This document shows, in pieces, positions 36,708 through 46,027 of a DNA stretch of 64,000 nt (within the stretch, counting starts at the first letter, position 1; every line of letters begins with the position of its first letter). The translations under genes were made by a program, and so were the position numbers. Source of the DNA: Pseudomonas alcaligenes (GTDB lineage Bacteria; Pseudomonadota; Gammaproteobacteria; Pseudomonadales; Pseudomonadaceae); NCBI RefSeq assembly GCF_014490745.1, contig NZ_LZEU01000001.1, forward strand, positions 1 to 64,000, in the 5' to 3' direction. The notes beneath the pieces were generated by a model, which was not told the origin of the DNA, searched no databases, and saw nothing but the letters and a program-made list of their open reading frames with translations.

Positions 36708-38468
36708 GTGACCCATCAAGGAAGAGGCTTGGCGGCCGCCGGCCTGGCATTGCTCGGGGCGCTGCCGCTGGGCGCCGCGCACGGGTTTCAGGTGCGTTCG
36801 GGCGACTGGACGACTTCGCTGGACACCACCCTGTCCTACGGCGTCAGTTACCGCATGGAGGGGCAGGACAGCAAGCTGATCGCCCGCGCCAATGGCGGCA
36901 AGGGCAGCAATGCGGGGCTGATCAACTCCGACGACGGCAACCTCAACTTCAAGAAGGGTGAGCTGTTCTCCGAAGTGGCCAAGGTCGTTTCCGAGATGGA
37001 TCTGCGCTACCAGGATCGCTACGGCGTGTTCGTGCGCGGCCGTGCCTTCTACGACTTCGAGCTGGAGGACGATTCCCGCCGCCACCGCGAGATCAGCGAT
37101 GACGGCCTCGACGAAGCCGGCTCCAGCGCCGACCTGCTGGATGCCTTCGTGTATGGCAGCTGGACGGTCAACGAGCGCGACCTCAACGCCCGCCTGGGGC
37201 GCCAGGTGATCAACTGGGGTGAGTCGCTGTTCTATCAGAACGGCATCGGCGCCACCAACCCGGTGGACATCAATGCCCTGCGCGCGCCCGGCTCGGAAGT
37301 GAAGGAGGCCTACATGCCGACCTTCATGGTCTACGGCTCCTACGAGCTGCGCGACAACCTCACGGTGGAAGGCTACTGGCAACCGGGCAAGGCTTGGGAA
37401 GCGTCGAAGATCGACCCCTGCGGCACCTACTACTCGACCCTCGACCCGCTGGGCGAAGGCTGCGAATACCTATCGGTATCGCCGCTGCAGGAACAGGCCA
37501 CCGGCCTGGCCGGTGCCGAGCAGGCCTTCGACAACCCGGCCGCCGCCCAGGCTTATCTCGACAGCCTGCCGCCCGGTCTGATCAGCACCCTGCTGGGCAG
37601 CTATATCCCTACTACCTTCATGCCGCGCGCCCAGGACATCGACGGCGACGACTCGCCACAGTACGGCCTGGCCCTGCGCTGGTACGTGCCGGAGCTGAAC
37701 GACACCGAGCTGGGCTTCTACTACCTGCGCTACAGCATGCAGGTGCCAATGATCGGCATGACCGTCGGCCAGCCGCTGGTGCTGCCGGTGGTGGGCGCCT
37801 TGCCGGATGCCAGCAGCTCGCGCTACTACGCCGAGTACCTGGAGAAGCGCGACCTGTACGGCATCAGCTTCAACACCTCGATCGGCGGTGAAAGCATCTT
37901 CAACGGCCTGTCCCTGGCCGGCGAGCTGAGCTACCGCCCGGACACGCCGATCGCCCTCGGCCTCAACGAGTACCTGCCGATCGCCCTGCTCAACCCGGAT
38001 GGCCTGCCGGTGGGTACGCACCTAGACGGCTACCGCGAGAAGGACATGTTCCAGGCCTCGCTGGCGGCCATCTACAACTTCAACGGCTTCCTCGGCTCGG
38101 ACTCCGCCACCCTGTTCTCCGAGCTGGTGGCCAGCCGCGTGCAGGGCCTGGAGTCCGACGTCGACTACTACGAGGCCACCAGCAGCGCCTACGGGGCCCA
38201 GGCCAGCATGAGCCTGACCTACAGCAACGTGCTCAACCTGATCAACCTGGTGCCCAGCGTCAGCTACCAGTACAGCATCAACGGCGTGGCGCCCCAGCTC
38301 ACCAACGGCCTCGACGAAGAAGCGCAGAGCTACTCCCTGGGCCTCGACGCGATCTACAAGGAGTCGCTGACGGTCGGCACCAAGTACGTCGGCTACAGCG
38401 GCGGCGGGGTGTCGAACAAGCGCACCGACCGCGACTACCTGACCTTCAACGTTAAATACAGCTTCTGA
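36708..38468 (+). CDS. DUF1302 outer-membrane protein
   Basis: 586 aa with a signal peptide (cleavage near AHG, residue 25). The beginning of the mature part (GDWTTSLDTTLSYGVSYRME) and GRQVINWGESLFYQNGIGAT are DUF1302 hallmarks, and the protein ends in an aromatic residue (VKYSF) as outer-membrane beta-barrels do. In Pseudomonas such proteins occur with DUF1329, often beside YCF48 and RND-transporter genes and lipid or terpene catabolism. Here only the DUF1329 partner follows, 11 bp later. Role in uptake of hydrophobic substrates is likely but not proven. Confidence 0.88.
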   Translation: MTHQGRGLAAAGLALLGALPLGAAHGFQVRSGDWTTSLDTTLSYGVSYRMEGQDSKLIARANGGKGSNAGLINSDDGNLNFKKGELFSEVAKVVSEMDLRYQDRYGVFVRGRAFYDFELEDDSRRHREISDDGLDEAGSSADLLDAFVYGSWTVNERDLNARLGRQVINWGESLFYQNGIGATNPVDINALRAPGSEVKEAYMPTFMVYGSYELRDNLTVEGYWQPGKAWEASKIDPCGTYYSTLDPLGEGCEYLSVSPLQEQATGLAGAEQAFDNPAAAQAYLDSLPPGLISTLLGSYIPTTFMPRAQDIDGDDSPQYGLALRWYVPELNDTELGFYYLRYSMQVPMIGMTVGQPLVLPVVGALPDASSSRYYAEYLEKRDLYGISFNTSIGGESIFNGLSLAGELSYRPDTPIALGLNEYLPIALLNPDGLPVGTHLDGYREKDMFQASLAAIYNFNGFLGSDSATLFSELVASRVQGLESDVDYYEATSSAYGAQASMSLTYSNVLNLINLVPSVSYQYSINGVAPQLTNGLDEEAQSYSLGLDAIYKESLTVGTKYVGYSGGGVSNKRTDRDYLTFNVKYSF

Positions 38469-38479
38469 GAGGGAACGCC

Positions 38480-39832
38480 ATGCATCGTCTGAGAATTACC
38501 CTGCTGGCCGCTGCCCTGCTGGCCGCCACACCGGCCCTGGCCCAGGTCGGCGCCGACCAGGCCGCACGCCTGGGCCGCGACCTCACCCCGCTGGGCGCGG
38601 AAAAAGCCGGCAATGCCGCCGGCACCATCCCGGCCTGGGATGGCGGCCTGCCGCGCGATGCCGCGGCCTTCGACCCGGCTCTCGGCTACAAGGATCCCTA
38701 CGCCAACGAGCAGCCGCTGTTCAGCATCAGCCGCGCCAACCTGGCGCAGTACCGCGACCATCTCAGCCCCGGCCAGGCGGCCATGCTCGAGCGCTATGCC
38801 GACAGCTGGAAGCTCAACGTCTACCCCAGCCACCGCTCGGCGTCCTATCCGGACAAGGTGTACGCGGCGATCAAGGGCAACGCCACCACGGCCAAGCTGA
38901 TCGAGGGCGGCAACGGCATCGCCGATTTCCACGTGGCCACGCCGTTCCCCATCCCGCAGTCGGCCCTGGAAGTGCTGTGGAACCACCTGGTGCGCTACCG
39001 CGGCGACAGCGTCAAGCGCTACTACGCCCAGGCCGTGCCGCACGCCAGCGGCGACTACTTCATGACCCAGATCGAGGATCTGTTCCTGTTCAACCAGGAC
39101 GCCGGCGACTACAGCAAGGACAACGGCAACGTGCTGTTCTACTTCCGCCAGTCGGTGCTTGCCCCGGCGCGCCTGGCCGGCACCGAGCTGCTGGTGCACG
39201 AGACCGTCAACCAGGTCAAGGAACCGCGCCTGGCCTGGCTCTATGCCGCCGGCCAGCGCCGCGTGCGGCGCACCCCGAACGTCGCCTACGACTCGCCCGG
39301 CACCGCCTCCGAGGGCATGCGCACCACCGACAACTTCGACATGTTCTCCGGCGCACCGGACAAGTACGACTGGCAGCTGCTGGGCAAGGAAGAGCTGTAC
39401 GTGCCCTACAACAGCTACCGTTTCGCGGCGAAGACCAGCAAGTACCGCGACATCGTCAAACCGGGCCACGTCAATCCCGATCTGCTGCGCTACGAGCTGC
39501 ACCGCGTCTGGCACGTGCGCGCCACCCTGAAGGCCGGCCAGCGCCACCAGTACAAGCGCCGCGACCTGTACTTCGACGAAGACAGCTACCAGATCCTGGT
39601 GGTCGACCATTACGACAACCGCGACAACCTGTGGCGGCTCGGCGAGTCCTACACCATCAACCTGTATGACCAGCCGTTGGTGTGGACCCGGGGTGATGCG
39701 GTATATGACCTGATCGGCGGTCGTTATGTCATCGGCATATTGTCCAATGAAGAACCGGCGGATCAGTTCGATATTGCCCTGAAACCCACCGACTTCACCC
39801 CGGCACAATTACGCCGCGACAGTCGTCGATAA
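38480..39832 (+). CDS. DUF1329 exported protein (LolB-like fold)
   Basis: 450 aa, signal peptide ending at ALA (residue 20), followed by the typical DUF1329 start LGRDLTPLGAEKAGNAAGTI and the later PKRRDLYFDE-like block (KRRDLYFDEDSYQILVVDHY). Probably periplasmic or outer-membrane associated, working with the DUF1302 protein. The family has a lipoprotein-localisation-factor-like fold, which suggests hydrophobic ligand handling. Confidence 0.88.
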   Translation: MHRLRITLLAAALLAATPALAQVGADQAARLGRDLTPLGAEKAGNAAGTIPAWDGGLPRDAAAFDPALGYKDPYANEQPLFSISRANLAQYRDHLSPGQAAMLERYADSWKLNVYPSHRSASYPDKVYAAIKGNATTAKLIEGGNGIADFHVATPFPIPQSALEVLWNHLVRYRGDSVKRYYAQAVPHASGDYFMTQIEDLFLFNQDAGDYSKDNGNVLFYFRQSVLAPARLAGTELLVHETVNQVKEPRLAWLYAAGQRRVRRTPNVAYDSPGTASEGMRTTDNFDMFSGAPDKYDWQLLGKEELYVPYNSYRFAAKTSKYRDIVKPGHVNPDLLRYELHRVWHVRATLKAGQRHQYKRRDLYFDEDSYQILVVDHYDNRDNLWRLGESYTINLYDQPLVWTRGDAVYDLIGGRYVIGILSNEEPADQFDIALKPTDFTPAQLRRDSRR

Positions 39833-39842
39833 TTAACGGGCG

Positions 39843-40463
39843 TTAACTGTGGGGAACTTGCAGATAATTGCAGATGAGCCGGGAAAGTTCGCTGGGAATA
39901 ATATCCGCCGGAGTCACGCCCATGCTGCCTACCATGGTGAAGTAGTTCATCCCGGCCAGCAGCAGATGGGCGCCGAGGTCGGCGGCCTGTTCCGGATGCG
40001 GGTGGCCGAGTTCGTCCTGGCGGGCCAGGGCGACACGGCAGAAGGCCTGGCCGACATAGGCATTGAGCTGGTGGAAGCGCTGGCGGAACTGCAGATCCAT
40101 GGAGCTGCGCCGGATCAGCGCGCGAAGCAGGCCTTCGTTGCCCCGGTACAGGCGCAGCATGCCCTGGATGAAGCCCTCGATCTGCGCCTCCAGCGGCAGG
40201 CCGCTGTGCCCGAGGTCGGCCACCATGCCGTCGATGGCGCTGCGGCTCTGCTCGACGAAGCGCTCGTGCACGGCATACAGCAGCACGTCCTTGTCACCGA
40301 GCAGGCGGTAGAAGGTACCCACCGAGGACTCGGCGAGCTGGGCAATCTGCGAGATGCCGGTTTCTTCGAACTGATTGTTCGCCAGCAGCTCGGCGGCCAC
40401 GTTGAGGAAACGCTCCAGGGCTTTTTTGCTGCGTGCCTGGGTGGGACTGGCAATGCTGTACAT
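39843..40463 (-). CDS. TetR-family transcriptional regulator
   Basis: 206 aa. N-terminal TetR helix-turn-helix (residues about 12-60: ALERFLNVAAELLANNQFEE, then QIAQLAESSVGTFYRLLGDK). Ligand-binding C-terminal domain is not classifiable. It is convergent with DUF1329 (10 bp between stops) and divergent from an alpha/beta hydrolase whose promoter has a TCCGAA-GT-TTCGGA palindrome, so it likely controls that gene and perhaps the DUF1302/DUF1329 pair. Confidence 0.9.
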   Translation of the reverse strand: MYSIASPTQARSKKALERFLNVAAELLANNQFEETGISQIAQLAESSVGTFYRLLGDKDVLLYAVHERFVEQSRSAIDGMVADLGHSGLPLEAQIEGFIQGMLRLYRGNEGLLRALIRRSSMDLQFRQRFHQLNAYVGQAFCRVALARQDELGHPHPEQAADLGAHLLLAGMNYFTMVGSMGVTPADIIPSELSRLICNYLQVPHS

Positions 40464-40583
40464 AAGCGATTCTCGAACCGGCGCCCAGCGATTCTAGGGG
40501 GTTTGCGGGGGCAAGGCAATTACGCCATGGGGTAACTAAGAGCCGCGTCGATAGTTGCTGGGAAAGAGCAAATTAATTAATTG

Positions 40584-40597
40584 TCCGAAGTTTCGGA
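40584..40597. promoter_or_regulatory. Palindrome TCCGAA-GT-TTCGGA in the tetR/hydrolase divergent region
   Basis: Perfect 6-bp arms, 45 bp before the hydrolase start and about 120 bp before the tetR start. It shares the CGGAA core with the palindrome at 36660-36677, consistent with one regulator for both. Confidence 0.5.
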
Positions 40598-40641
40598 TAA
40601 GGCCTTTTATTGTCTGCGAATAATTGGGAGATGCATTCAGC

Positions 40642-41442
40642 ATGGAATTTCTAAACTTGCCCGGCGGGCGCCTGGCCTATATCGACGCAGGGCATGGCAT
40701 GCCGGTGCTGCTGTTGCACGGCCTGGGCTCTTCGCTGCTCGACTGGCAGCCGCAGATCGAGCACCTGGCGCGCAGTTGCCGGGTACTGGCGCTGGACGTG
40801 CGTGGCCATGGCCACAGTGCGCCACTGCGCGAGCGACCGAGCATGAGCGAGCTGGCCGCCGACGTGGCCTACTTCATCCAGGCCCTGGATCTCGAGCCGT
40901 GCATCCTGGTGGGGATTTCCATGGGCGGCATGCTCACCTTTCAGCTGCTCGCCGAACAGCCGCAGCTGGTGCGCGCCGCCGTGGTGATCAACAGCGCGCC
41001 GAGCTTCCCGCTGGACTCCTGGCGCACCCGCGGCCAGGTCTGGCTGCGCCTGGGGCTGATCCACCTGTTCGGCCTGCCCGGGCTGGCGCGCATGCTGGCC
41101 GCCAAGCTGTTCCCCAAGCCCGAGCAGAAGGCCCTGCGCGAGCTGGTGGCCGAGCGCATCGCCAGCAACGACCGCACCTCCTACCTGCATGCCATGCAGG
41201 CGATTCCCGGCTGGTCGAGTCTGCCGGCGGTGAACCGGGTCGATACTCCGCTGCTGGTGATTTGCGGCGACCGCGACTACACCCCGGTGGCGAGCAAGCA
41301 GGCCTACGTGGCGCAGCTGCGCAACGCCCGCCTGGTGGTGGTCGAGGACTCCGGGCACGCCACCCCGCTCGATCAGCCGCAGCGTCTGAACCTCCTTCTG
41401 GAGGAATTTATCGCCGAACATTCGGCAGCTTTGTCGGCCTGA
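40642..41442 (+). CDS. Alpha/beta hydrolase
   Basis: 266 aa from the ATG at 40642 (GGGAG upstream; a TTG at 40624 is possible). Oxyanion motif HGLGSS near 30, nucleophile elbow GISMGG with Ser near 100, acid in CGDRDYTP, and His in DSGHATP give a full triad. No signal peptide, so cytoplasmic. Possibly hydrolyses esters or oligomers released by the secreted depolymerases (inference from context and shared operator motif). Confidence 0.85.
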   Translation: MEFLNLPGGRLAYIDAGHGMPVLLLHGLGSSLLDWQPQIEHLARSCRVLALDVRGHGHSAPLRERPSMSELAADVAYFIQALDLEPCILVGISMGGMLTFQLLAEQPQLVRAAVVINSAPSFPLDSWRTRGQVWLRLGLIHLFGLPGLARMLAAKLFPKPEQKALRELVAERIASNDRTSYLHAMQAIPGWSSLPAVNRVDTPLLVICGDRDYTPVASKQAYVAQLRNARLVVVEDSGHATPLDQPQRLNLLLEEFIAEHSAALSA

Positions 41443-41496
41443 CGTGGCCAGGGGGCGTCGTTACACTAGCCGCAGACATTCCTCGCGGCGTTTTCC

Positions 41497-42378
41497 ATGC
41501 ATCTGATTCCCTGGTCCCATCCGACTTCCGCCGGTTTCACCCTGACCGGCTGGCATACCCCGGCATCCGGCAAGCCGCTGCTGCATTTCCTCCACGGCAA
41601 CGGCTTCTGCGGGCGTACCTACGAGCCCATGCTGGCGCTGCTGGCCGAGCACTTCGACCTGTGGCTGTGCGATGTCCAGGGTCACGGCGAGACTGAGCAC
41701 GGCGGCCGCTTCCATGGCTGGAACCGCAGCGCCGAGCTGGCCGTCGAGGCCTTCGAGGCGGGCCGTGGGCTATTCGGCGAGGTGCCGCGCTATGCCCTCG
41801 GCCACAGTTTCGGCGGGGTGCTGACCAGCCTGATCCTGGCCCGTCATCCCGAGTTGTTCCGCCGCGCGGTGCTGCTCGACCCGGTGCTGTTCAGCCGGCC
41901 GATGATCGGCGCGATGGCGCTGTCCGAGCTGCTCGGCCTGCACCGGCGCAACACCATGGCGAAGAAGTCGGCCGGGCGCCGCACCCACTGGCCGGATCGC
42001 TCCAGCGCCTTTGCCGCGCTGCAGGGCAAGGGCATCTTCCGTGGCTGGGACGAGCAGGCCCTGCACGCCTATGTCGACCATGCGCTGAAGGATGGCGCGG
42101 CCGGGGGCGTCGAGCTGAAGTGCCGGCCCAGCCGCGAGGTGGATATCTTCAGCTCCTTCCCCAAGCGCCTGTGGCCGTCGCTGGGCAAGCTGCGCACACC
42201 GACCCTGTTGATCCACGGGCGTACCACCTATGCCTTCGTCGGTCAATCGGCGGCACGCCTGGCGGCGCTGGTGCCAGTGGTGCAGACCCTGGAGGTCGAG
42301 GGTGGCCACTGCTTCATGCAGGAGCATCCGCGGCAGACCGCCGAGCAGGTGCTGGGCTTCCTGCAGGGCGGAGGCTGA
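41497..42378 (+). CDS. Alpha/beta hydrolase
   Basis: 293 aa, cytoplasmic. HFLHGNGFCG oxyanion motif near 33, nucleophile elbow LGHSFGGV near 110, and a terminal His in EGGHCFMQEH. Substrate unknown. It is translationally linked to the next gene and begins a set of conserved Pseudomonas small genes, so it probably does not belong to the polyester locus. Confidence 0.85.
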   Translation: MHLIPWSHPTSAGFTLTGWHTPASGKPLLHFLHGNGFCGRTYEPMLALLAEHFDLWLCDVQGHGETEHGGRFHGWNRSAELAVEAFEAGRGLFGEVPRYALGHSFGGVLTSLILARHPELFRRAVLLDPVLFSRPMIGAMALSELLGLHRRNTMAKKSAGRRTHWPDRSSAFAALQGKGIFRGWDEQALHAYVDHALKDGAAGGVELKCRPSREVDIFSSFPKRLWPSLGKLRTPTLLIHGRTTYAFVGQSAARLAALVPVVQTLEVEGGHCFMQEHPRQTAEQVLGFLQGGG

Positions 42379-42379
42379 T

Positions 42380-42730
42380 CTGACCGGCGCGCGGGAAACG
42401 GTATGGCTGGCGCTGTCCGAGCTGTGGCTCGACACCCAGCCGGACGCCGCCAGCCTCGGCCACCTCGCCGGGGTGCTGCGGCGCAGCGGCTTCAGCCGCG
42501 CCGAGCTGGAGCAGATTTTTCTTTACGAAGTGGCGCCGCGGGTGTGGCTCAACCACTGGAGCGTGGCCGGGGTGTGGGACGGCTTCGACGCGCAGTGGCT
42601 GTACGCCGGCTGCCGGCGCAATCAGCAGGGCGGTCGCTGGCACCGCTGGAAATGCCGCCTGCTGCGCCGACCGATGACCTACGCCTGCGCCGCCGACTGG
42701 CAGCAGGTGCTGGCGCAGCTGGAGCCCTGA
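42380..42730 (+). CDS. Conserved hypothetical protein (DUF7079-like), probable CTG start
   Basis: About 116 aa. The conserved-looking part begins at VWLALSELWLDTQPDAASLG and includes LEQIFLYEVAPRVWLNHWSV. No ATG or GTG lies in frame near the expected start; a CTG at 42380, five bases after GGAGG and one base after the upstream stop, is the best candidate. The first in-frame ATG lies 150 bp upstream inside the hydrolase gene, which would give an implausible Arg/Cys-rich extension. Function unknown. Confidence 0.65.
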   Translation: MTGARETVWLALSELWLDTQPDAASLGHLAGVLRRSGFSRAELEQIFLYEVAPRVWLNHWSVAGVWDGFDAQWLYAGCRRNQQGGRWHRWKCRLLRRPMTYACAADWQQVLAQLEP

Positions 42731-43141
42731 CTACAGATCCAGCTTGTCGTGGCGGCGCTTCCAGTCCTGCAGCTGGATGACCTTGGCGGGTGCATGCTGG
42801 GTGGCCACCGGCGGCTCGTCCGGGGTGGCGATGGGGTAGGCGTCCAGCTCGATGCGCCCCAGTTGCTGGCCGAACATGCTGATGCTGCCGGCCAGGCGCT
42901 GCTCGCCGGTGACGGTGAATTCGAAGCCATAGATCCGCGCCAGGCGGCGCTGGCCGCGGGCATCGCGCTGCACGGCGAGGCCGCGCAGGGCGACGTTGCC
43001 GTCGAGCAGTTCGATATCCAGCTTGGCGCAGTGCTGCTTGACCAGCGCCAGGGCGCGTTCACGGATGCCATGGCCGCGCCACAGCCAGGCGCAGATGGCG
43101 GCGAAGATCAGCAGCAGGGTCAGATCGGCAAGGCTCAGCAT
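42731..43141 (-). CDS. DUF3301 membrane-anchored protein
   Basis: 136 aa from the ATG at 43141 (GGAG five bases upstream; GTG at 43147 is an alternative). One N-terminal membrane helix (residues 4-20), then CAKLDIELLDGNVALRGLAV and RRLARIYGFEFTVTGEQRLA, typical of DUF3301. Function unknown. It converges with the preceding gene with no spacer. Confidence 0.85.
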   Translation of the reverse strand: MLSLADLTLLLIFAAICAWLWRGHGIRERALALVKQHCAKLDIELLDGNVALRGLAVQRDARGQRRLARIYGFEFTVTGEQRLAGSISMFGQQLGRIELDAYPIATPDEPPVATQHAPAKVIQLQDWKRRHDKLDL

Positions 43142-43270
43142 GGGCACTCCACAGGCAGTGGCGCCAGCTTAACCGATCCGCCGCGCCGTGCTCAGCCAGT
43201 GCTTGAGCTTGGCGAGGAACTTGGCTAGCGTCGGTTAAACGCCTGAGAGCGGTCTGAAGGGATATCGTGC

Positions 43271-44551
43271 ATGCGCTGGGTCAAGCCGCTGGTCTGGTTG
43301 TCGTTGTTGTCAGTGGTGGTGGTTGGCCTGTTCTTCTGGCTGCGTGACGAGCCGGAGGCGCCGCAGGTGCGGCTGTGGCTGGACAAGGTGCAGGCGCGCA
43401 GCACACCGAACCGCGCCTACCTGTTCCTCAGTGGCCTGGATGCCGCGCCGCGTACCTCGCCGCTGGCGCTCGGTGAAAGCCGTCTGCGTGAATACCAGGA
43501 TTGGCTGGCCAGCCATGAACCGGGCGAACCGCGGGTGTCGACGCCCGCCGCGGGTGGTCTGCCGCTGCCGGAGGGAGCGAGCTTCTGTCTGATCGAGGCG
43601 GCGCGTTGCTTCGATAGCCTGCTGCTGCAGCGGGCGCAGCTAGCGGATCTGCTCACGGAGCATGCGGCGCTGCTCAGTCGCTATCGCTACTTTCTACGTC
43701 TGCGGGGCTTTCGCAGCAGCGCCGTGCCCGGCCCGGGCGAGCCACGCCTGCCGCTGGCCTACCTGGTGCGCGGCCAGCAACTGATGGGTCTGCAGGCGTT
43801 GCAACTGGCTTTGCGCGGCGATGGCTCGGCCGCCCTGGCGCTGCTGCAGGAGGAGCAGGCCGGGATTCGCCAGAAGCTGGTGCGTGTCGATCAGCTGGAG
43901 CTGAAAATGACCCTGGTGAGCCTGCTCAGCCGCAACCTGGAGTGGCTGGTGCGCCTGCGGCGCGCCGGTCTGCTCAGCCCTGCTGCCGTCGAGCTGGCGC
44001 CGCTGAGCGTGGAGGAGCGCTCCCTGCGTTTGCCGCTGCAGCGCGAATTCGCCAGCACGGCTGCAGCCTGGCGTGAATTGCGCGAGGAAAATGTGCCGCT
44101 GCTGCTGGAGGAAGCCTCGCTGCTGTTCGAGTACAAGCCGCAGCAGACCATCAATGCCGGCTTCAGCCTGTATCAGCCGATGATTCGCCTGTCCGAGCTG
44201 ACGCCCGCGCAATTCCAGGAGCGCCTCAAGCAGCGCAGCGTGGCCCGCGCCGTCACCTACACCGGCCTGCGCAACCGCATCGGCAATGCCCTGCTGGACA
44301 TGACCGGCACGGAGTTCATCGAGCAGGTCGGGCATATCCAGGATCTCGACAGCAAGCTCAAGCTGGCGTCCTTCAGCCTGCGCCTCGGCCCGGGCGTGGT
44401 GGACAGCGCGCAGGTCAGCAGCCAGGCGCTGAGCGGCGGTGCCGGCAACCCCTATGTGGCGATGCAGCTGCCCTACCTGGATGACCAGCAGCGCCTGTGC
44501 TTCCACGGCCCGCTGCCGTCCCAGGAGGGCGGTCGGTGCGTGCGCCTGTAG
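43271..44551 (+). CDS. Inner-membrane-anchored hypothetical protein
   Basis: 426 aa. One N-terminal membrane helix (residues about 6-25, [17 protein letters not shown]), then a large, mostly helical domain predicted to be periplasmic, with [20 protein letters not shown] near the start and [14 protein letters not shown] at the end. No family recognised. It is followed 40 bp later by pdxY. Full length and good codon usage argue for a real gene. Confidence 0.75.
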   Translation: MRWVKPLVWLSLLSVVVVGLFFWLRDEPEAPQVRLWLDKVQARSTPNRAYLFLSGLDAAPRTSPLALGESRLREYQDWLASHEPGEPRVSTPAAGGLPLPEGASFCLIEAARCFDSLLLQRAQLADLLTEHAALLSRYRYFLRLRGFRSSAVPGPGEPRLPLAYLVRGQQLMGLQALQLALRGDGSAALALLQEEQAGIRQKLVRVDQLELKMTLVSLLSRNLEWLVRLRRAGLLSPAAVELAPLSVEERSLRLPLQREFASTAAAWRELREENVPLLLEEASLLFEYKPQQTINAGFSLYQPMIRLSELTPAQFQERLKQRSVARAVTYTGLRNRIGNALLDMTGTEFIEQVGHIQDLDSKLKLASFSLRLGPGVVDSAQVSSQALSGGAGNPYVAMQLPYLDDQQRLCFHGPLPSQEGGRCVRL

Positions 44552-44591
44552 GCGCGGGCATACTGGCTGCCCGCCCGCCGAGGAGGCATCG

Positions 44592-45461
44592 ATGAAGCGC
44601 ACCCCGCAACTGCTCAGCATCCAGTCCCACGTGGTGTTCGGCCATGCCGGCAACAGCGCCGCGGTGTTTCCCATGCAGCGCCTCGGGGTGAATGTCTGGC
44701 CACTGCACACCGTGCAGTTCTCCAACCACACCCAGTACGGCCAGTGGGCCGGCGAGGCCATGGCGGCGCAGCAGATTCCCGCGCTGGTCGACGGCATCGA
44801 CGCCATCGGCGAGCTGGGCAACTGCGATGCAGTGCTCTCCGGCTACCTCGGCAGCGCCGAGCAGGGTCGCGCCATCCTCGCCGCGGTAAGCCGCATCCGT
44901 CTGGCCAATCCACGGCTGATCTACCTCTGTGACCCGGTCATGGGCCATCCGCAGAAGGGCTGCAGCGTCGCCCCCGAGGTCGGTGCCTTCCTGCTCGAGG
45001 AGGCGGCCGCGGTGGCCGACTACCTGTGCCCCAACCAGCTGGAGCTGGACAGCTTCTGCGGGCGCAGCCCGCGCTCCCTGGACGACTGTGTGGAAATGGC
45101 CCGAAGCCTGCTGGCGCGAGGGCCGCAGGCGATCCTGGTGAAGCACCTGGAGTACCCGGGCAAGCCCGCCGACTGCTTCGAGACCCTGCTGGTCAGCGCC
45201 AGTGAGTGCTGGCACCTGCGCCGCCCGTTGCTGGCTTTCCCGCGCCAGCCGGTGGGGGTGGGCGACCTGACCTCCGGGCTGTTTCTCTGCCGCCTGCTGC
45301 TGGGCGACAGCCTGCGCGATGCCTTCGAGTTCAGCGCCGCGGCGGTGCACGAGGTGCTGCTGGAAACCCAGGCCTGCGCCAGCTACGAGCTGCAGCTGGT
45401 GCGCGCGCAGGATCGCATCGCCCACCCGCGGGTGAAATTCGCTGCCTCTCGTCTGGCCTGA
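44592..45461 (+). CDS. pdxY: Pyridoxal kinase
   Basis: 289 aa from the ATG at 44592, with AGGAGG five bases upstream. Ribokinase-like fold: [20 protein letters not shown] at the start, [13 protein letters not shown], and the ATP/anion-hole motif [10 protein letters not shown] near 222. It phosphorylates pyridoxal in the B6 salvage pathway. The sequence fits PdxY rather than PdxK. Confidence 0.95.
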   Translation: MKRTPQLLSIQSHVVFGHAGNSAAVFPMQRLGVNVWPLHTVQFSNHTQYGQWAGEAMAAQQIPALVDGIDAIGELGNCDAVLSGYLGSAEQGRAILAAVSRIRLANPRLIYLCDPVMGHPQKGCSVAPEVGAFLLEEAAAVADYLCPNQLELDSFCGRSPRSLDDCVEMARSLLARGPQAILVKHLEYPGKPADCFETLLVSASECWHLRRPLLAFPRQPVGVGDLTSGLFLCRLLLGDSLRDAFEFSAAAVHEVLLETQACASYELQLVRAQDRIAHPRVKFAASRLA

Positions 45462-45521
45462 CCGACCTGCGGCGATTGGCAGCAGCGACTATGCTTCTGC
45501 CCGCCATGCCGCTGGTTTAGC

Positions 45522-45944
45522 ATGCGCACCCTTTCTTCCCCTGGTCGGAATCGCTTCTTGAGCCCCAGCAGACCCTTGCAGTTCGGTGCGCGCCTTGGCC
45601 TGTTGGCCATGTGGCTGCTGCTCGTCGGGCCGCTGCTGGGCCAGGGGTTGGCGCCGCGCGCACCGAGCCTGCCCGACGGCCTGCCGACCTGGCTCGGCGA
45701 GCTGAGCTGCAGCAGCCAGCATGAGCAGCGCACACCGCAGCCGGCACCCTACGACCTGCCCTGGGCCAAGTGCGGCTACTGCACCCTGTTGCTGGGTTCG
45801 CCGGCACTGGCCTCGAGCACGCTGCAGGCGACCCTGCCGGTGCCGCAGGCGCTGCCAGTGCTGGCGCTGGCGGTGCAGCCTGTGGCACTGCCGGCGCCAT
45901 TCCCCAGCGCCGCGCCGCGGGCGCCGCCGCTACCTGTGAGCTGA
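45522..45944 (+). CDS. DUF2946 protein, probable copper-related
   Basis: 140 aa. One membrane helix near residues 27-45, then the DUF2946 motif PWAKCGYCTLL with a CxxC, followed by a hydrophobic Ala/Pro/Leu-rich tail. DUF2946 genes typically sit beside copper receptors or chaperones. Here a PepSY protein and a PCuAC chaperone follow, so the three probably form one unit. The usual TonB-dependent receptor is not in the window. Confidence 0.8.
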   Translation: MRTLSSPGRNRFLSPSRPLQFGARLGLLAMWLLLVGPLLGQGLAPRAPSLPDGLPTWLGELSCSSQHEQRTPQPAPYDLPWAKCGYCTLLLGSPALASSTLQATLPVPQALPVLALAVQPVALPAPFPSAAPRAPPLPVS

Positions 45945-46027
45945 CCGTTTCGCCGCGGCTTTGCCGTCGCGGTTCTGTGCCCGTCATCGCCTGACGGGCG
46001 ACTGAGCGCTCACCACAAGGTATCTCC

